Source: an uncultured Oscillospiraceae bacterium | GTDB taxonomy: Bacteria; Bacillota; Clostridia; Oscillospirales; Oscillospiraceae | Assembly: GCA_934636045.1 (NCBI GenBank) | Contig: CAKTZP010000092.1 | Coordinates: 1-8,414, forward strand | Direction of reading: 5' to 3' | DNA: 8,414 nucleotides | Part shown: piece by piece, positions 1-7,200 of the stretch | Position numbering within the stretch: position 1 is the first letter of the stretch | How the letters are laid out: every line of letters begins with the position of its first letter | The notes under the pieces: model-generated | What the model was told of the DNA's origin: nothing | What the model saw: only the letters and a program-made list of their open reading frames with translations | Databases searched by the model: none | Position numbers and translations under genes: made by a program

Positions 1-211
1 CCGCAGGGCTCGGGATGCGCCCGGCGGAGGTGTGCGGCTGCTCCAAAAAGCCGAGGTTCGTCAGCTCCGCCATCTCGTTGCGGATGGTGGCGGAGGAGAA
101 GTCCATGTCCGGGAGCTGGGCGATGGTCTTTGACCCGACGGGCTCGGCCGTCCGGATGTAAAGATCGACGATCGCCTTGAGAATCTTCTGTTTCCGTTCG
201 GAAAGCTCCAT
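1..211 (-). CDS. hrcA: Heat-inducible transcription repressor HrcA, N-terminal part (runs off the window)
   Basis: HrcA is the repressor of class I heat-shock genes (typically grpE-dnaK-dnaJ and groESL); it binds CIRCE DNA. The visible 70 codons start at 211 and leave the window at base 1, so only the winged-helix DNA-binding part is present. It begins [16 protein letters not shown], with the family hallmarks EPVGSKTI (about residues 23-30), SSATIRNEM (39-47) and [13 protein letters not shown] (56-68). The start is supported by a GGAGG ribosome-binding site about 7 nt upstream on the minus strand, and by a promoter and perfect CIRCE operator behind it, which indicates autoregulation. The usual grpE-dnaK-dnaJ partners would lie beyond the left edge and cannot be seen. 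In Bacillus-type gene order lepA and hrcA lie in one direction with hemW between them; here hrcA diverges from lepA. Identification is firm; the C-terminal part is not visible. Confidence 0.95.
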   Translation of the reverse strand, partial: MELSERKQKILKAIVDLYIRTAEPVGSKTIAQLPDMDFSSATIRNEMAELTNLGFLEQPHTSAGRIPSPA

Positions 212-250
212 GACCGCTCCTCCTTCCTTGGCACTCGATGCTTTCGAGGA

Positions 251-277
251 TTAGCACTCGTTCTTCCTGAGTGCTAA
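251..277 (-). promoter_or_regulatory. CIRCE operator (HrcA binding site)
   Basis: Perfect inverted repeat TTAGCACTC, 9-nt spacer, GAGTGCTAA, identical to the CIRCE consensus. It lies between the hrcA promoter and start codon, 40 nt upstream of the hrcA ATG, and covers the predicted transcription start (about 275). HrcA bound here would therefore block its own promoter. Between CIRCE and the ribosome-binding site there is also a small 5-bp hairpin (234-238 with 244-248) in the leader. Confidence 0.97.
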
Positions 278-281
278 ACTC

Positions 282-310
282 AATATACAACCGTTTTTCC
301 GGTTTGTCAA
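282..310 (-). promoter_or_regulatory. Sigma-A promoter of hrcA
   Basis: On the minus strand a consensus TTGACA (-35, bases 305-310) is followed after exactly 17 nt by TATATT (-10, bases 282-287). The predicted start falls inside CIRCE. This is a strong vegetative promoter, as expected for a HrcA-repressed gene. Confidence 0.88.
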
Positions 311-383
311 TAGCTGGCGCAAAAATTTTTGTGAATAATTTGTGACACTTTTTGTCCCGCGGCAGCGGCGCTGATTTTTCTCT

Positions 384-411
384 TTGCAAGCGGAGATTTT
401 TATGTTATACT
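384..411 (+). promoter_or_regulatory. Probable promoter of the metal-sensor gene (and perhaps lepA)
   Basis: An extended -10 element, TG-T-TATACT (403-411, hexamer 406-411), lies 16 nt after a TTGCAA -35-like hexamer (384-389). A second AT-rich hexamer TATAAT (415-420) overlaps this region but has no good -35 at the right spacing. The resulting leader would be about 35 nt. No convincing G-tract CsoR operator was recognised, although a C5 run sits just before the ribosome-binding site (434-438). Confidence 0.55.
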
Positions 412-451
412 GATTATAATATCCATCATTCTGCCCCCGGAGGAAACGATT

Positions 452-766
452 ATGCATCTGCCAAAGGAAGACGGCCTTGCGGCCCACCCGCATCATCACC
501 CCCACGTCCACGAAAACAAGCGCGTGGTCATCAACCGCCTCTCCCGCGCCATCGGGCATCTGGAAAAGGTGCGCCGCATGGTCGAGGAGGACTATGACTG
601 CTCCGAGGTACTCGTGCAGCTTGCCGCCGTCCGCGGCGCGCTGGATAACACCGGCAAGGTCATCCTGCAGGATCATATCCAGCACTGCATCGTCGACGCC
701 GTAGAGGAGGGCGACGACAACGCCATTCTGGATCTCTGCGACGCGATCGATAAATTTATCAAGTAA
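452..766 (+). CDS. CsoR/RcnR-family metal-sensing transcriptional repressor
   Basis: A 104-aa all-helical repressor of the CsoR/RcnR/FrmR/InrS family (DUF156). Members bind operator DNA when metal-free and release it on binding Cu(I), Ni/Co or, for FrmR, formaldehyde. The family core is clear: [20 protein letters not shown] (28-47), then [13 protein letters not shown] (49-61), then H75 and C79. C50, H75 and C79 have the 25- and 4-residue spacing of the CsoR Cys-His-Cys copper site. The N-terminal tail is His-rich (H12, H14, H15, H16, H18, H20). H18 lies 32 residues before C50, the place of the fourth ligand in RcnR and InrS, giving an H-C-H-C set. The start follows GGAGGAAA (439-446) by about 8 nt. 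No metal transporter lies beside it; lepA begins 52 nt downstream. Family is certain; whether it senses Cu or Ni cannot be settled here. Confidence 0.9.
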   Translation: MHLPKEDGLAAHPHHHPHVHENKRVVINRLSRAIGHLEKVRRMVEEDYDCSEVLVQLAAVRGALDNTGKVILQDHIQHCIVDAVEEGDDNAILDLCDAIDKFIK

Positions 767-818
767 CTCCGTCCGCTGCCGACAGCAAATCATTCTTTTA
801 CGAAGCAGGAACCGAATC

Positions 819-2620
<1,802 letters not shown>

Positions 2621-2624
<4 letters not shown>

Positions 2625-3064
2625 AAACTGTCACCATCTACACCGACGGCGCCTGCTCCGGAAACCCCGGCCCCGGCGGCTGGGGCGCCATTCTGGAATG
2701 GAACGGCACGGAAAAGGAGCTCTCCGGCGGCGCGGCGGACACGACCAACAACCGCATGGAGCTGACCGGCGTCATTGAGGCGCTGCGTGCGCTCAGGGAG
2801 CCGTGCGCCGTGGAGCTGTACACCGATTCCAAGTATGTCTTCGACGCGGTGGACAAGCGCTGGGTCTACGGCTGGCGCGCCAAGGGCTGGGTCAAGGCCG
2901 ACAAAAAGCCCGCGCTGAACGTTGACCTCTGGCAGCAGCTGCTGCCGCTGCTGGAGCGGCACGAGGTGCACTGGCACTGGGTCAAGGGACACGCAGAAAA
3001 CGAAAAAAATAACCGCTGCGACAAGCTTGCCGTGGCGGAAAGTCAACGATATAAGGGGCGTTAA
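2621..3064 (+). CDS. rnhA: Ribonuclease HI
   Basis: RNase HI cleaves the RNA strand of RNA:DNA hybrids (R-loops, replication primers). The 147-aa product is full-length and of the E. coli type. The DEDD metal-binding residues are D9 ([16 protein letters not shown]), E47 (NNRMELTG), D69 (YTDSKY) and D134, with the flexible-loop histidine H124 ([14 protein letters not shown]). The Trp/Lys-rich basic protrusion used for hybrid binding is also present ([17 protein letters not shown], about 81-97). The ATG overlaps the lepA stop by 4 nt. The frame is open far upstream inside lepA, but homology begins exactly at [10 protein letters not shown], so the overlap start is the right one. lspA follows after 3 nt. 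Confidence 0.97.
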
Positions 3065-3067
3065 CGC

Positions 3068-3577
3068 ATGAAACGGAAACCGGTTCTCTATTCGCTGCTG
3101 GTGCTGTTCGCCGCGGCCATCGTCGCGCTCGACCAGTGGACCAAGCGGCTCATCCTCGCCGCCGACGCGGCGGGTAAGCTGCCGAGCAAGAGCATTCTCG
3201 GCATTTTCCACCTCACACATACCGAAAATACCGGCGGCGCATGGTCGCTGTTTGAAGGGCAGCTGTTGCTGTTTATCGCGGTGATGGTGCTGTTTGTCGC
3301 CGTGCTCGTCCTGCTGGTCTGGAAAAAGGTCGTCACCCGCCCGTCGGAGCTGACGTGCCTTGCGGCCATTCTCGGCGGCGGCATCGGCAATATGATCGAC
3401 CGCCTCGTCACCGGCTCGGTGACGGACATGATCTGCTTTGATTTTGTCGAGTTCCCGATCTTCAACGTCGCGGATATTTTCATCACCGTCGGCTGCGGCG
3501 CGCTCATCCTTTGCGTTATGTTTGCCGACAAGAAAAAGGCCGCGGCCGAGGACGGCGAAGATGACGCTGCGCTCTGA
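3068..3577 (+). CDS. lspA: Lipoprotein signal peptidase (signal peptidase II)
   Basis: LspA is the membrane aspartyl protease that removes the signal peptide of prolipoproteins after Lgt lipidation. The 169-aa product has four hydrophobic segments (about residues 7-21, 65-85, 95-113 and 133-153). It carries the conserved blocks DQWTK (22-26), ENTGGAWS (53-60), GGGIGNMIDR (103-112), VTDMI with catalytic D120, and FPIFNVADIFI (129-139) with the second catalytic Asp D136. The C-terminus is a charged cytoplasmic tail (ADKKKAAAEDGEDD). The start has an AAGGGG ribosome-binding site (3053-3058) at 9 nt, inside the end of rnhA. The last 17 nt overlap the start of the next gene. The lspA–pseudouridine synthase order is conserved in Firmicutes such as B. 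subtilis. Confidence 0.97.
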   Translation: MKRKPVLYSLLVLFAAAIVALDQWTKRLILAADAAGKLPSKSILGIFHLTHTENTGGAWSLFEGQLLLFIAVMVLFVAVLVLLVWKKVVTRPSELTCLAAILGGGIGNMIDRLVTGSVTDMICFDFVEFPIFNVADIFITVGCGALILCVMFADKKKAAAEDGEDDAAL

Positions 3578-4466
3578 GGCCGCCGGTCAGCGCGTTGATC
3601 TGTTCCTCGCGCAGTCCCTGCCGGAGCTGACGCGCAGCGCCGTTCAGCGCCTGCTGGAGCAGGGACTTGTCACCTGTAATGGCAGTCCCGTAAAGAAAAA
3701 CGCCAAAACCACCGCGGGCGACGTCTACGAGGTCACGCTCCCCGACGTTAAGCCCGCGGAGCTCACCGCGCAGAATATCCCGCTGGATGTCGTCTATGAG
3801 GACGACGACGTGCTCGTTGTCAACAAGCCCAAGGGGCTGGTGGTGCATCCTGCCGCCGGACATGAGGACGGCACGCTCGTCAACGCCCTGCTTTACCACT
3901 GCGGCGATAGCCTTTCCGGCATCAACGGCGAGCAGCGCCCCGGCATTGTCCACCGCATCGACATGGACACCAGCGGCCTTTTGATCGTCGCGAAAAACGA
4001 CTTTGCGCATCAGCGCCTGTCCGCGCAGCTGCAAGACCATACGCTCCGCCGCACCTATGAGTGCATCGTCCGCGGCGGCTTCCGCGAGGACAGCGGCACG
4101 GTCAACGCGCCCATCGGCCGCCACCCGACCGACCGCAAGCGCATGGCCGTCACCGAAAAAAACAGCCGTGCCGCCGTGACGCACTGGGAGGTCATCGCGC
4201 GTTACGGTGCGTATACGCACCTGCGCTGCCGCTTGGAGACCGGCCGGACGCACCAGATCCGCGTTCACATGGCCTATCTCGGCCACCCCATCGCGGGCGA
4301 CCCGCTCTACGGCGTCAAGAAGCCCGAGCTCGGCCTCACCAGCCAGTGCCTCCACGCGCGGGAGCTGACCTTTGTCCATCCCCGCACCGGCGAGGAAATG
4401 ACGCTCACCTGCGGCCTCCCCCAAGAATTCCAACACGCGCTGGACATTTTGTCCCATCAAAAATAA
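3561..4466 (+). CDS. rluD: RluA/RluD-family 23S rRNA pseudouridine synthase
   Basis: Converts specific uridines to pseudouridine in RNA, for this subfamily most likely in 23S rRNA. With the start at 3561 it is 301 aa: an S4 RNA-binding domain at the N-terminus (about residues 8-60, RVDLFLAQ...TRSAVQRLLEQGLVTCNG) followed by the RluA-type catalytic domain. The active-site motif is HRIDMDTSGLL (131-141) with catalytic Asp D134. Family motifs VVNKPKGLVVHPAAG (86-100), ETGRTHQIRVHM and HPIAGDPLYG are also present. The frame is open to 3438, but the ATG at 3561 has GAGG (3548-3551) 9 nt upstream and gives the right N-terminus; it overlaps lspA by 17 nt. It is the last gene of the lepA cluster. The exact target site cannot be read from sequence, so the RluD name is by family resemblance (B. 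subtilis YlyB type). Confidence 0.93.
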   Translation: MTLRSEAAGQRVDLFLAQSLPELTRSAVQRLLEQGLVTCNGSPVKKNAKTTAGDVYEVTLPDVKPAELTAQNIPLDVVYEDDDVLVVNKPKGLVVHPAAGHEDGTLVNALLYHCGDSLSGINGEQRPGIVHRIDMDTSGLLIVAKNDFAHQRLSAQLQDHTLRRTYECIVRGGFREDSGTVNAPIGRHPTDRKRMAVTEKNSRAAVTHWEVIARYGAYTHLRCRLETGRTHQIRVHMAYLGHPIAGDPLYGVKKPELGLTSQCLHARELTFVHPRTGEEMTLTCGLPQEFQHALDILSHQK

Positions 4467-4501
4467 TTCCGCAGCATAAAATTTCGCACGGAATCGTTTT
4501 T
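4466..4501 (+). terminator. Possible intrinsic terminator after the lepA–pseudouridine synthase cluster
   Basis: ATTCCG (4466-4471) pairs with CGGAAT (4489-4494) and is followed by CG and five Ts (4497-4501). It begins at the last base of the pseudouridine synthase stop codon. The stem is only 6 bp and the loop is long (17 nt), so this is a moderate-to-weak candidate, but its placement is right. Confidence 0.45.
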
Positions 4502-4522
4502 GCGTCCAAGGTCAATCATTGC

Positions 4523-4780
4523 GTAGGGCGGGGTGCCCCCACCCCGCCGCGAATTCCGCACTGGGTTTCGCTCCACGCCGTAGGGGCGGTCATCGACCGC
4601 CCGCCCCGCGCCGCAGCGCCCTTGGCTCCCCTTTCGGGGAGCTGTCAGCGAAGCTGACTGAGGGGGTCTCCGCCGCAGCGGATATTTCAATCCGCGCCGT
4701 CAGGCACACCGAATCATATGATTCACTATTCACAAAATCGATACTGCCTGCACCGGCGGGCTGAGGGCAGCCCGCCCTAC
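4523..4780. repeat. Cluster of GC-rich palindromic intergenic repeat modules
   Basis: This gene-free stretch is built of consecutive hairpins. Unit A opens with GTAGGG and forms a 9-bp stem (4527-4535 with 4540-4548). Unit B, GTAGGGGCGGTC-ATC-GACCGCCC, has an 8-bp stem (4584-4591 with 4595-4602). Unit C is a tandem pair, GCTCCCC-TTTC-GGGGAGC (4625-4642) and GTCAGC-GAA-GCTGAC (4644-4658). Unit D is GCGGAT...ATCCGC (4678-4695). Unit E is a 14-bp perfect palindrome (4711-4724). Unit F has a 9-bp stem (4755-4763 with 4768-4776) and closes with CCTAC. F read on the other strand opens GTAGGGCGGG like A, so the block is flanked by inverted copies of one module. From memory, such modules occur between genes in many Oscillospiraceae genomes, often with spurious ORFs annotated in them. 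Mobility or function is unknown. Confidence 0.75.
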
Positions 4781-4858
4781 GGGCAAGATCGAACTTCCTA
4801 CACCCCGTGATCCCATCGCAAGATTTTATATAACACAACATTTACAGGAGGAACCATC

Positions 4859-5689
4859 ATGACTGCTTACGAAAAGCTGCAAAAATGTCTCGCCTGTGTG
4901 CGCGAAAAAACAGACTTTGTGCCGGACGTGGCGCTGATCCTCGGCTCCGGTCTCGGCGCGCTGGCAGATGAGATCGACGCCGTCGCCACCATCGACTACC
5001 ACGACATCGAGGGCTTCCCCGTCTCCACCGTTCCCGGCCACAAGGGGCGCTTCGTGTTCGGCACCTTCGGCAAAACCAAGGTCGTCATCATGCAAGGCCG
5101 CGTTCACTATTACGAGGGCTACTCCATCGAGGACGTCCTGCTGCCCACCCGCCTGATGCGCCTGATGGGCGCGAAGGTTCTGTTCCTGACCAATGCCGCA
5201 GGCGGCATCAACAAAGGCTTCAGCGTCGGCGACTTTATGATCATCCGCGATCAGATCATGTGCTTCTTCCCGAACCCGCTGCTCGGCGCGAACATGGAGG
5301 AGCTCGGCCCGCGCTTCCCCGACATGACCCACGTCTACGACCCGGCGCTGTGCGACCTCGTCCGCGACACCGCCGCCAAGCTGGACATCGGCGTGCAGGA
5401 GGGCGTGTACTGCCAGCTCACCGGCCCGACCTATGAGACCCCGGCCGAGATCAAGATGCTCGGCATTCTCGGCGCGGACAGCGTCGGCATGTCCACCGCC
5501 TGCGAGGCGACGGCCGGCCACCATGCGGGCATGCGCGTGTGCGGCATTTCCTGCATCACGAACCTCGCCGCCGGCATCTCCCCCACCCCGCTGAGCCATC
5601 AGGAGGTCTTCGACACCGCCAACCGTGTCGCACCATACTTCCGCAAGCTCGTGCGCGCCAGCATTGAAGCAATGGAGGCCGTATTATGA
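4859..5689 (+). CDS. punA: Purine nucleoside phosphorylase (trimeric PNP/MTAP family)
   Basis: Cleaves purine ribonucleosides with phosphate to the free base and (deoxy)ribose-1-phosphate. The 276-aa product has the trimeric PNP layout: phosphate-site GSGLG (29-33), PGHKGR (59-64), GRVHYYEGY (80-88), NAAGGIN (112-118), GPTYETPAEI (189-198) with E193, GMSTACEA (210-217), TN (234-235) and SHQEV with H247. E193, N235 and H247 align with human PNP E201, N243 and H257, residues tied to 6-oxopurines and the 5'-OH. Methylthioadenosine phosphorylases usually differ at the last two, so inosine/guanosine is the likelier substrate. The start follows AGGAGGA (4846-4852) at 7 nt. AT-rich TATATA at 4827-4832 might be a -10, but no -35 is evident. 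Its stop overlaps the mtnA start, which leaves open a role with 5'-modified nucleosides. Confidence 0.95.
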   Translation: MTAYEKLQKCLACVREKTDFVPDVALILGSGLGALADEIDAVATIDYHDIEGFPVSTVPGHKGRFVFGTFGKTKVVIMQGRVHYYEGYSIEDVLLPTRLMRLMGAKVLFLTNAAGGINKGFSVGDFMIIRDQIMCFFPNPLLGANMEELGPRFPDMTHVYDPALCDLVRDTAAKLDIGVQEGVYCQLTGPTYETPAEIKMLGILGADSVGMSTACEATAGHHAGMRVCGISCITNLAAGISPTPLSHQEVFDTANRVAPYFRKLVRASIEAMEAVL

Positions 5690-6759
5690 GCATGCAGTCC
5701 GTGACCCATGCGGTCAACGTCCGTCTCGGCGACGATGAAAACAGCGTCGTCATCCTCGACCAGACGCTCATTCCCAACGAAACCAAATACCTCACCCTCA
5801 CCGAGGCCGGTGACATGTGGGAGGCGATCTATCAATTGCAGGTGCGCGGCGCGCCCGCCATCGGCATCTTCGCCGCCTACAGCATGGCCGTGCTGGCCAA
5901 GAAGATCGCCGCGCCGGACTTCGACGGCTTCTATGCCGAATATACCCGCCTATCTGAGTATCTCAACTCCTCCCGCCCGACGGCCGTGAACCTCGCGTGC
6001 ATGCTGCGGCGGATGGACGGCATCGTCCTCGCCCACAAGGCCGACAGCCGTCCGGCGCTGCTGGCCGCCCTCATGGCCGAGGCCAAGGCCATCCATGAGG
6101 AGGACATGGCCATGTGCCTGAAGATCTCGCAGTACGGCCTGTCCGTTCTGAAGGACGGCGACGGCGTCATCACCCACTGCAACGCCGGCCCGCTCGCCAC
6201 CTCCCGCTACGGCACGGCGCAGGGGCCGTTCTACCTTGCCAAGGAGCAGGGCATGAACCTCCACGTCTGGGTCGACGAGACCCGCCCGCTGCTGCAGGGC
6301 GCGCGCCTGACCAGCTATGAGCTGACCAAGGCGGGCGTGGACTGCACGCTCATCTGCGACAACATGGCCTCCATCGTCATGAAGCAGGGCAAGGTGCAGG
6401 CCGTCTTCTTCGGCTGCGACCGCATCGCCCGCAACGGCGACGTCGCCAACAAGATCGGCTCGTCCGGCCTCGCCGTGCTGGCCAAATACTACGGCATCCC
6501 CGTCTATTCCCTCGGCCCGTCGACCACCATCGACTTCGCCTGCCCCGACGGCGACCACATCCCCATCGAGGAGCGCAAGCCCGAGGAGATCAAGGAGCTG
6601 TTCTACGAAAAGCCCATGGCGCTGCCGGAGGTCAAGTGCTACAACCCCGCCTTTGACGTGACCGACCATACGCTGCTGGCCGGCATTGTCACCGAGCGCG
6701 GCATCGCCCGCCCGCCCTTCGAAGAAAGCTTCCGCAAAATGTTCCCGGAAAAGTTCTGA
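5686..6759 (+). CDS. mtnA: S-methyl-5-thioribose-1-phosphate isomerase-like protein (MtnA/eIF-2B alpha family)
   Basis: MtnA isomerises methylthioribose-1-phosphate to methylthioribulose-1-phosphate in methionine salvage. Close relatives act on 5-deoxyribose-1-phosphate or ribose-1,5-bisphosphate. The 357-aa protein has family length, the RGAPAIG motif (54-60), the catalytic-Cys block THCNAGPLATSRYGTA with C165, and the catalytic-Asp block GCDRIARNGDVANKIGS with D245. The C-terminus contains the usual YNPAFDVTDHTLLAGIVTERG segment. The start at 5686 overlaps the phosphorylase stop (ATGA) and has GGAGG (5674-5678) at 7 nt; an ATG two codons later is possible. No mtnK, mtnB, mtnC, mtnD or class II aldolase gene is within the window, so a complete salvage pathway is not shown. 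Family is certain, substrate is inferred from the family and the coupling to the phosphorylase. Confidence 0.93.
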   Translation: MSMQSVTHAVNVRLGDDENSVVILDQTLIPNETKYLTLTEAGDMWEAIYQLQVRGAPAIGIFAAYSMAVLAKKIAAPDFDGFYAEYTRLSEYLNSSRPTAVNLACMLRRMDGIVLAHKADSRPALLAALMAEAKAIHEEDMAMCLKISQYGLSVLKDGDGVITHCNAGPLATSRYGTAQGPFYLAKEQGMNLHVWVDETRPLLQGARLTSYELTKAGVDCTLICDNMASIVMKQGKVQAVFFGCDRIARNGDVANKIGSSGLAVLAKYYGIPVYSLGPSTTIDFACPDGDHIPIEERKPEEIKELFYEKPMALPEVKCYNPAFDVTDHTLLAGIVTERGIARPPFEESFRKMFPEKF

Positions 6760-6765
6760 ATATAA

Positions 6766-6797
6766 AAGGAAGGACGCTTTACGAAGCGTCCTTCCTT
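6766..6797. terminator. Perfect 14-bp hairpin after mtnA (better terminator for leftward transcription)
   Basis: AAGGAAGGACGCTT (6766-6779), loop TACG, AAGCGTCCTTCCTT (6784-6797), starting 7 nt after the mtnA stop. On the plus strand the stem is followed by ACAGAC with no T-run. Read leftward, the stem is followed by TTTATATTC. It may therefore stop transcription entering mtnA from the right, or protect the 3' end of the mtnA mRNA, rather than being a classic rightward terminator. Confidence 0.6.
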
Positions 6798-6800
6798 ACA

Positions 6801-7193
6801 GACTGTCAAAAAAGTCCGTAATCGTCAAAATCGGTTCCCATTTTAATGAATTTTTGCTCTCTGCGTTTTAATTTGCAAAAACAGAGTACCCTGAACTTTA
6901 TAACCCGAGAAAAAGCTTGCTTCGCAAGGATTTTGACTTACTGCGCAACTCACGCCCTACCGTACCCATGTACGCCGACGGGCGTGAGTTGCTTGTCTTC
7001 CGAACTTTTTTGCAGTCTGTCAATGTGTCGAAAAGCCATCCCGCATGTCATTGCGAGGGTGCTTGCACCCGTGGCAATCTCGTGCAAGAAGCTCCGAATT
7101 CGCCGAAGCTATCTGAAAATCAAAACAATTCTGCGAGATTGCCACGGCCCTTTCAGGGCCTTGCAATGACAGAACCGGGCTTTTTTGACAGTC
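6801..7193. repeat. Segment bounded by 14-bp inverted repeats (MITE-like), no coding content
   Basis: GACTGTCAAAAAAG at 6801-6814 is the exact reverse complement of CTTTTTTGACAGTC at 7180-7193, enclosing 393 bp that fill nearly all of the mtnA–exonuclease spacer. A third, near-perfect end lies inside at 7005-7017 (CTTTTTTGCAGTC, one base missing), so the block could be a 217-bp unit (6801-7017) followed by a second insertion. No transposase or plausible protein is encoded. Within the first unit, GCAACTCACGCCC (6945-6957) pairs with 6980-6992 as a 13-bp stem whose loop folds again (CGTAC/GTACG, 6961-6974); a smaller hairpin CTTGC-TTC-GCAAG lies at 6916-6928. Target-site duplications are not obvious. 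The T6 run at 7181-7186 could also serve as a rightward terminator tail. Confidence 0.6.
7046..7171. repeat. Nested REP-like palindromic repeat (TGTCATTGC...GCAATGACA)
   Basis: The outer ends TGTCATTGC (7046-7054) and GCAATGACA (7163-7171) are inverted. Inside them a 14-bp stem joins CCGTGGCAATCTCG (7069-7082) to 7134-7147. Each shoulder can instead form a side hairpin: GGGTGC-TT-GCACCC (7057-7070) and GGCCCT-TTC-AGGGCC (7146-7160). The DNA or RNA could thus fold as a multi-armed cross. Repeats with TGTCATTGCGAG ends and GGCAATCTCG cores are, to my knowledge, widespread short intergenic repeats in diverse bacteria. No coding content. Confidence 0.7.
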
Positions 7194-7200
7194 GGAAAGC

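Noticed and set aside
3516..4460. A 314-aa minus-strand open frame opposite the pseudouridine synthase
   Set aside because: Shadow frame caused by high GC; low-complexity Ala/Val/Asp-rich product without family motifs, while the plus strand has a full RluA-type protein.
4523..4780. CRISPR array
   Set aside because: The hairpin modules differ in sequence and spacing; there is no regular repeat-spacer periodicity and no cas gene.
4457..4841. Small open frames in the repeat cluster after the pseudouridine synthase gene
   Set aside because: They are translations of palindromic repeat modules on both strands, without ribosome-binding sites or family resemblance.
5950..6669. Minus-strand 239-aa frame opposite mtnA, and similarly 4826-5599 opposite the phosphorylase
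   Set aside because: Both are antisense to proteins with intact catalytic motifs, and no recognisable domain was seen.
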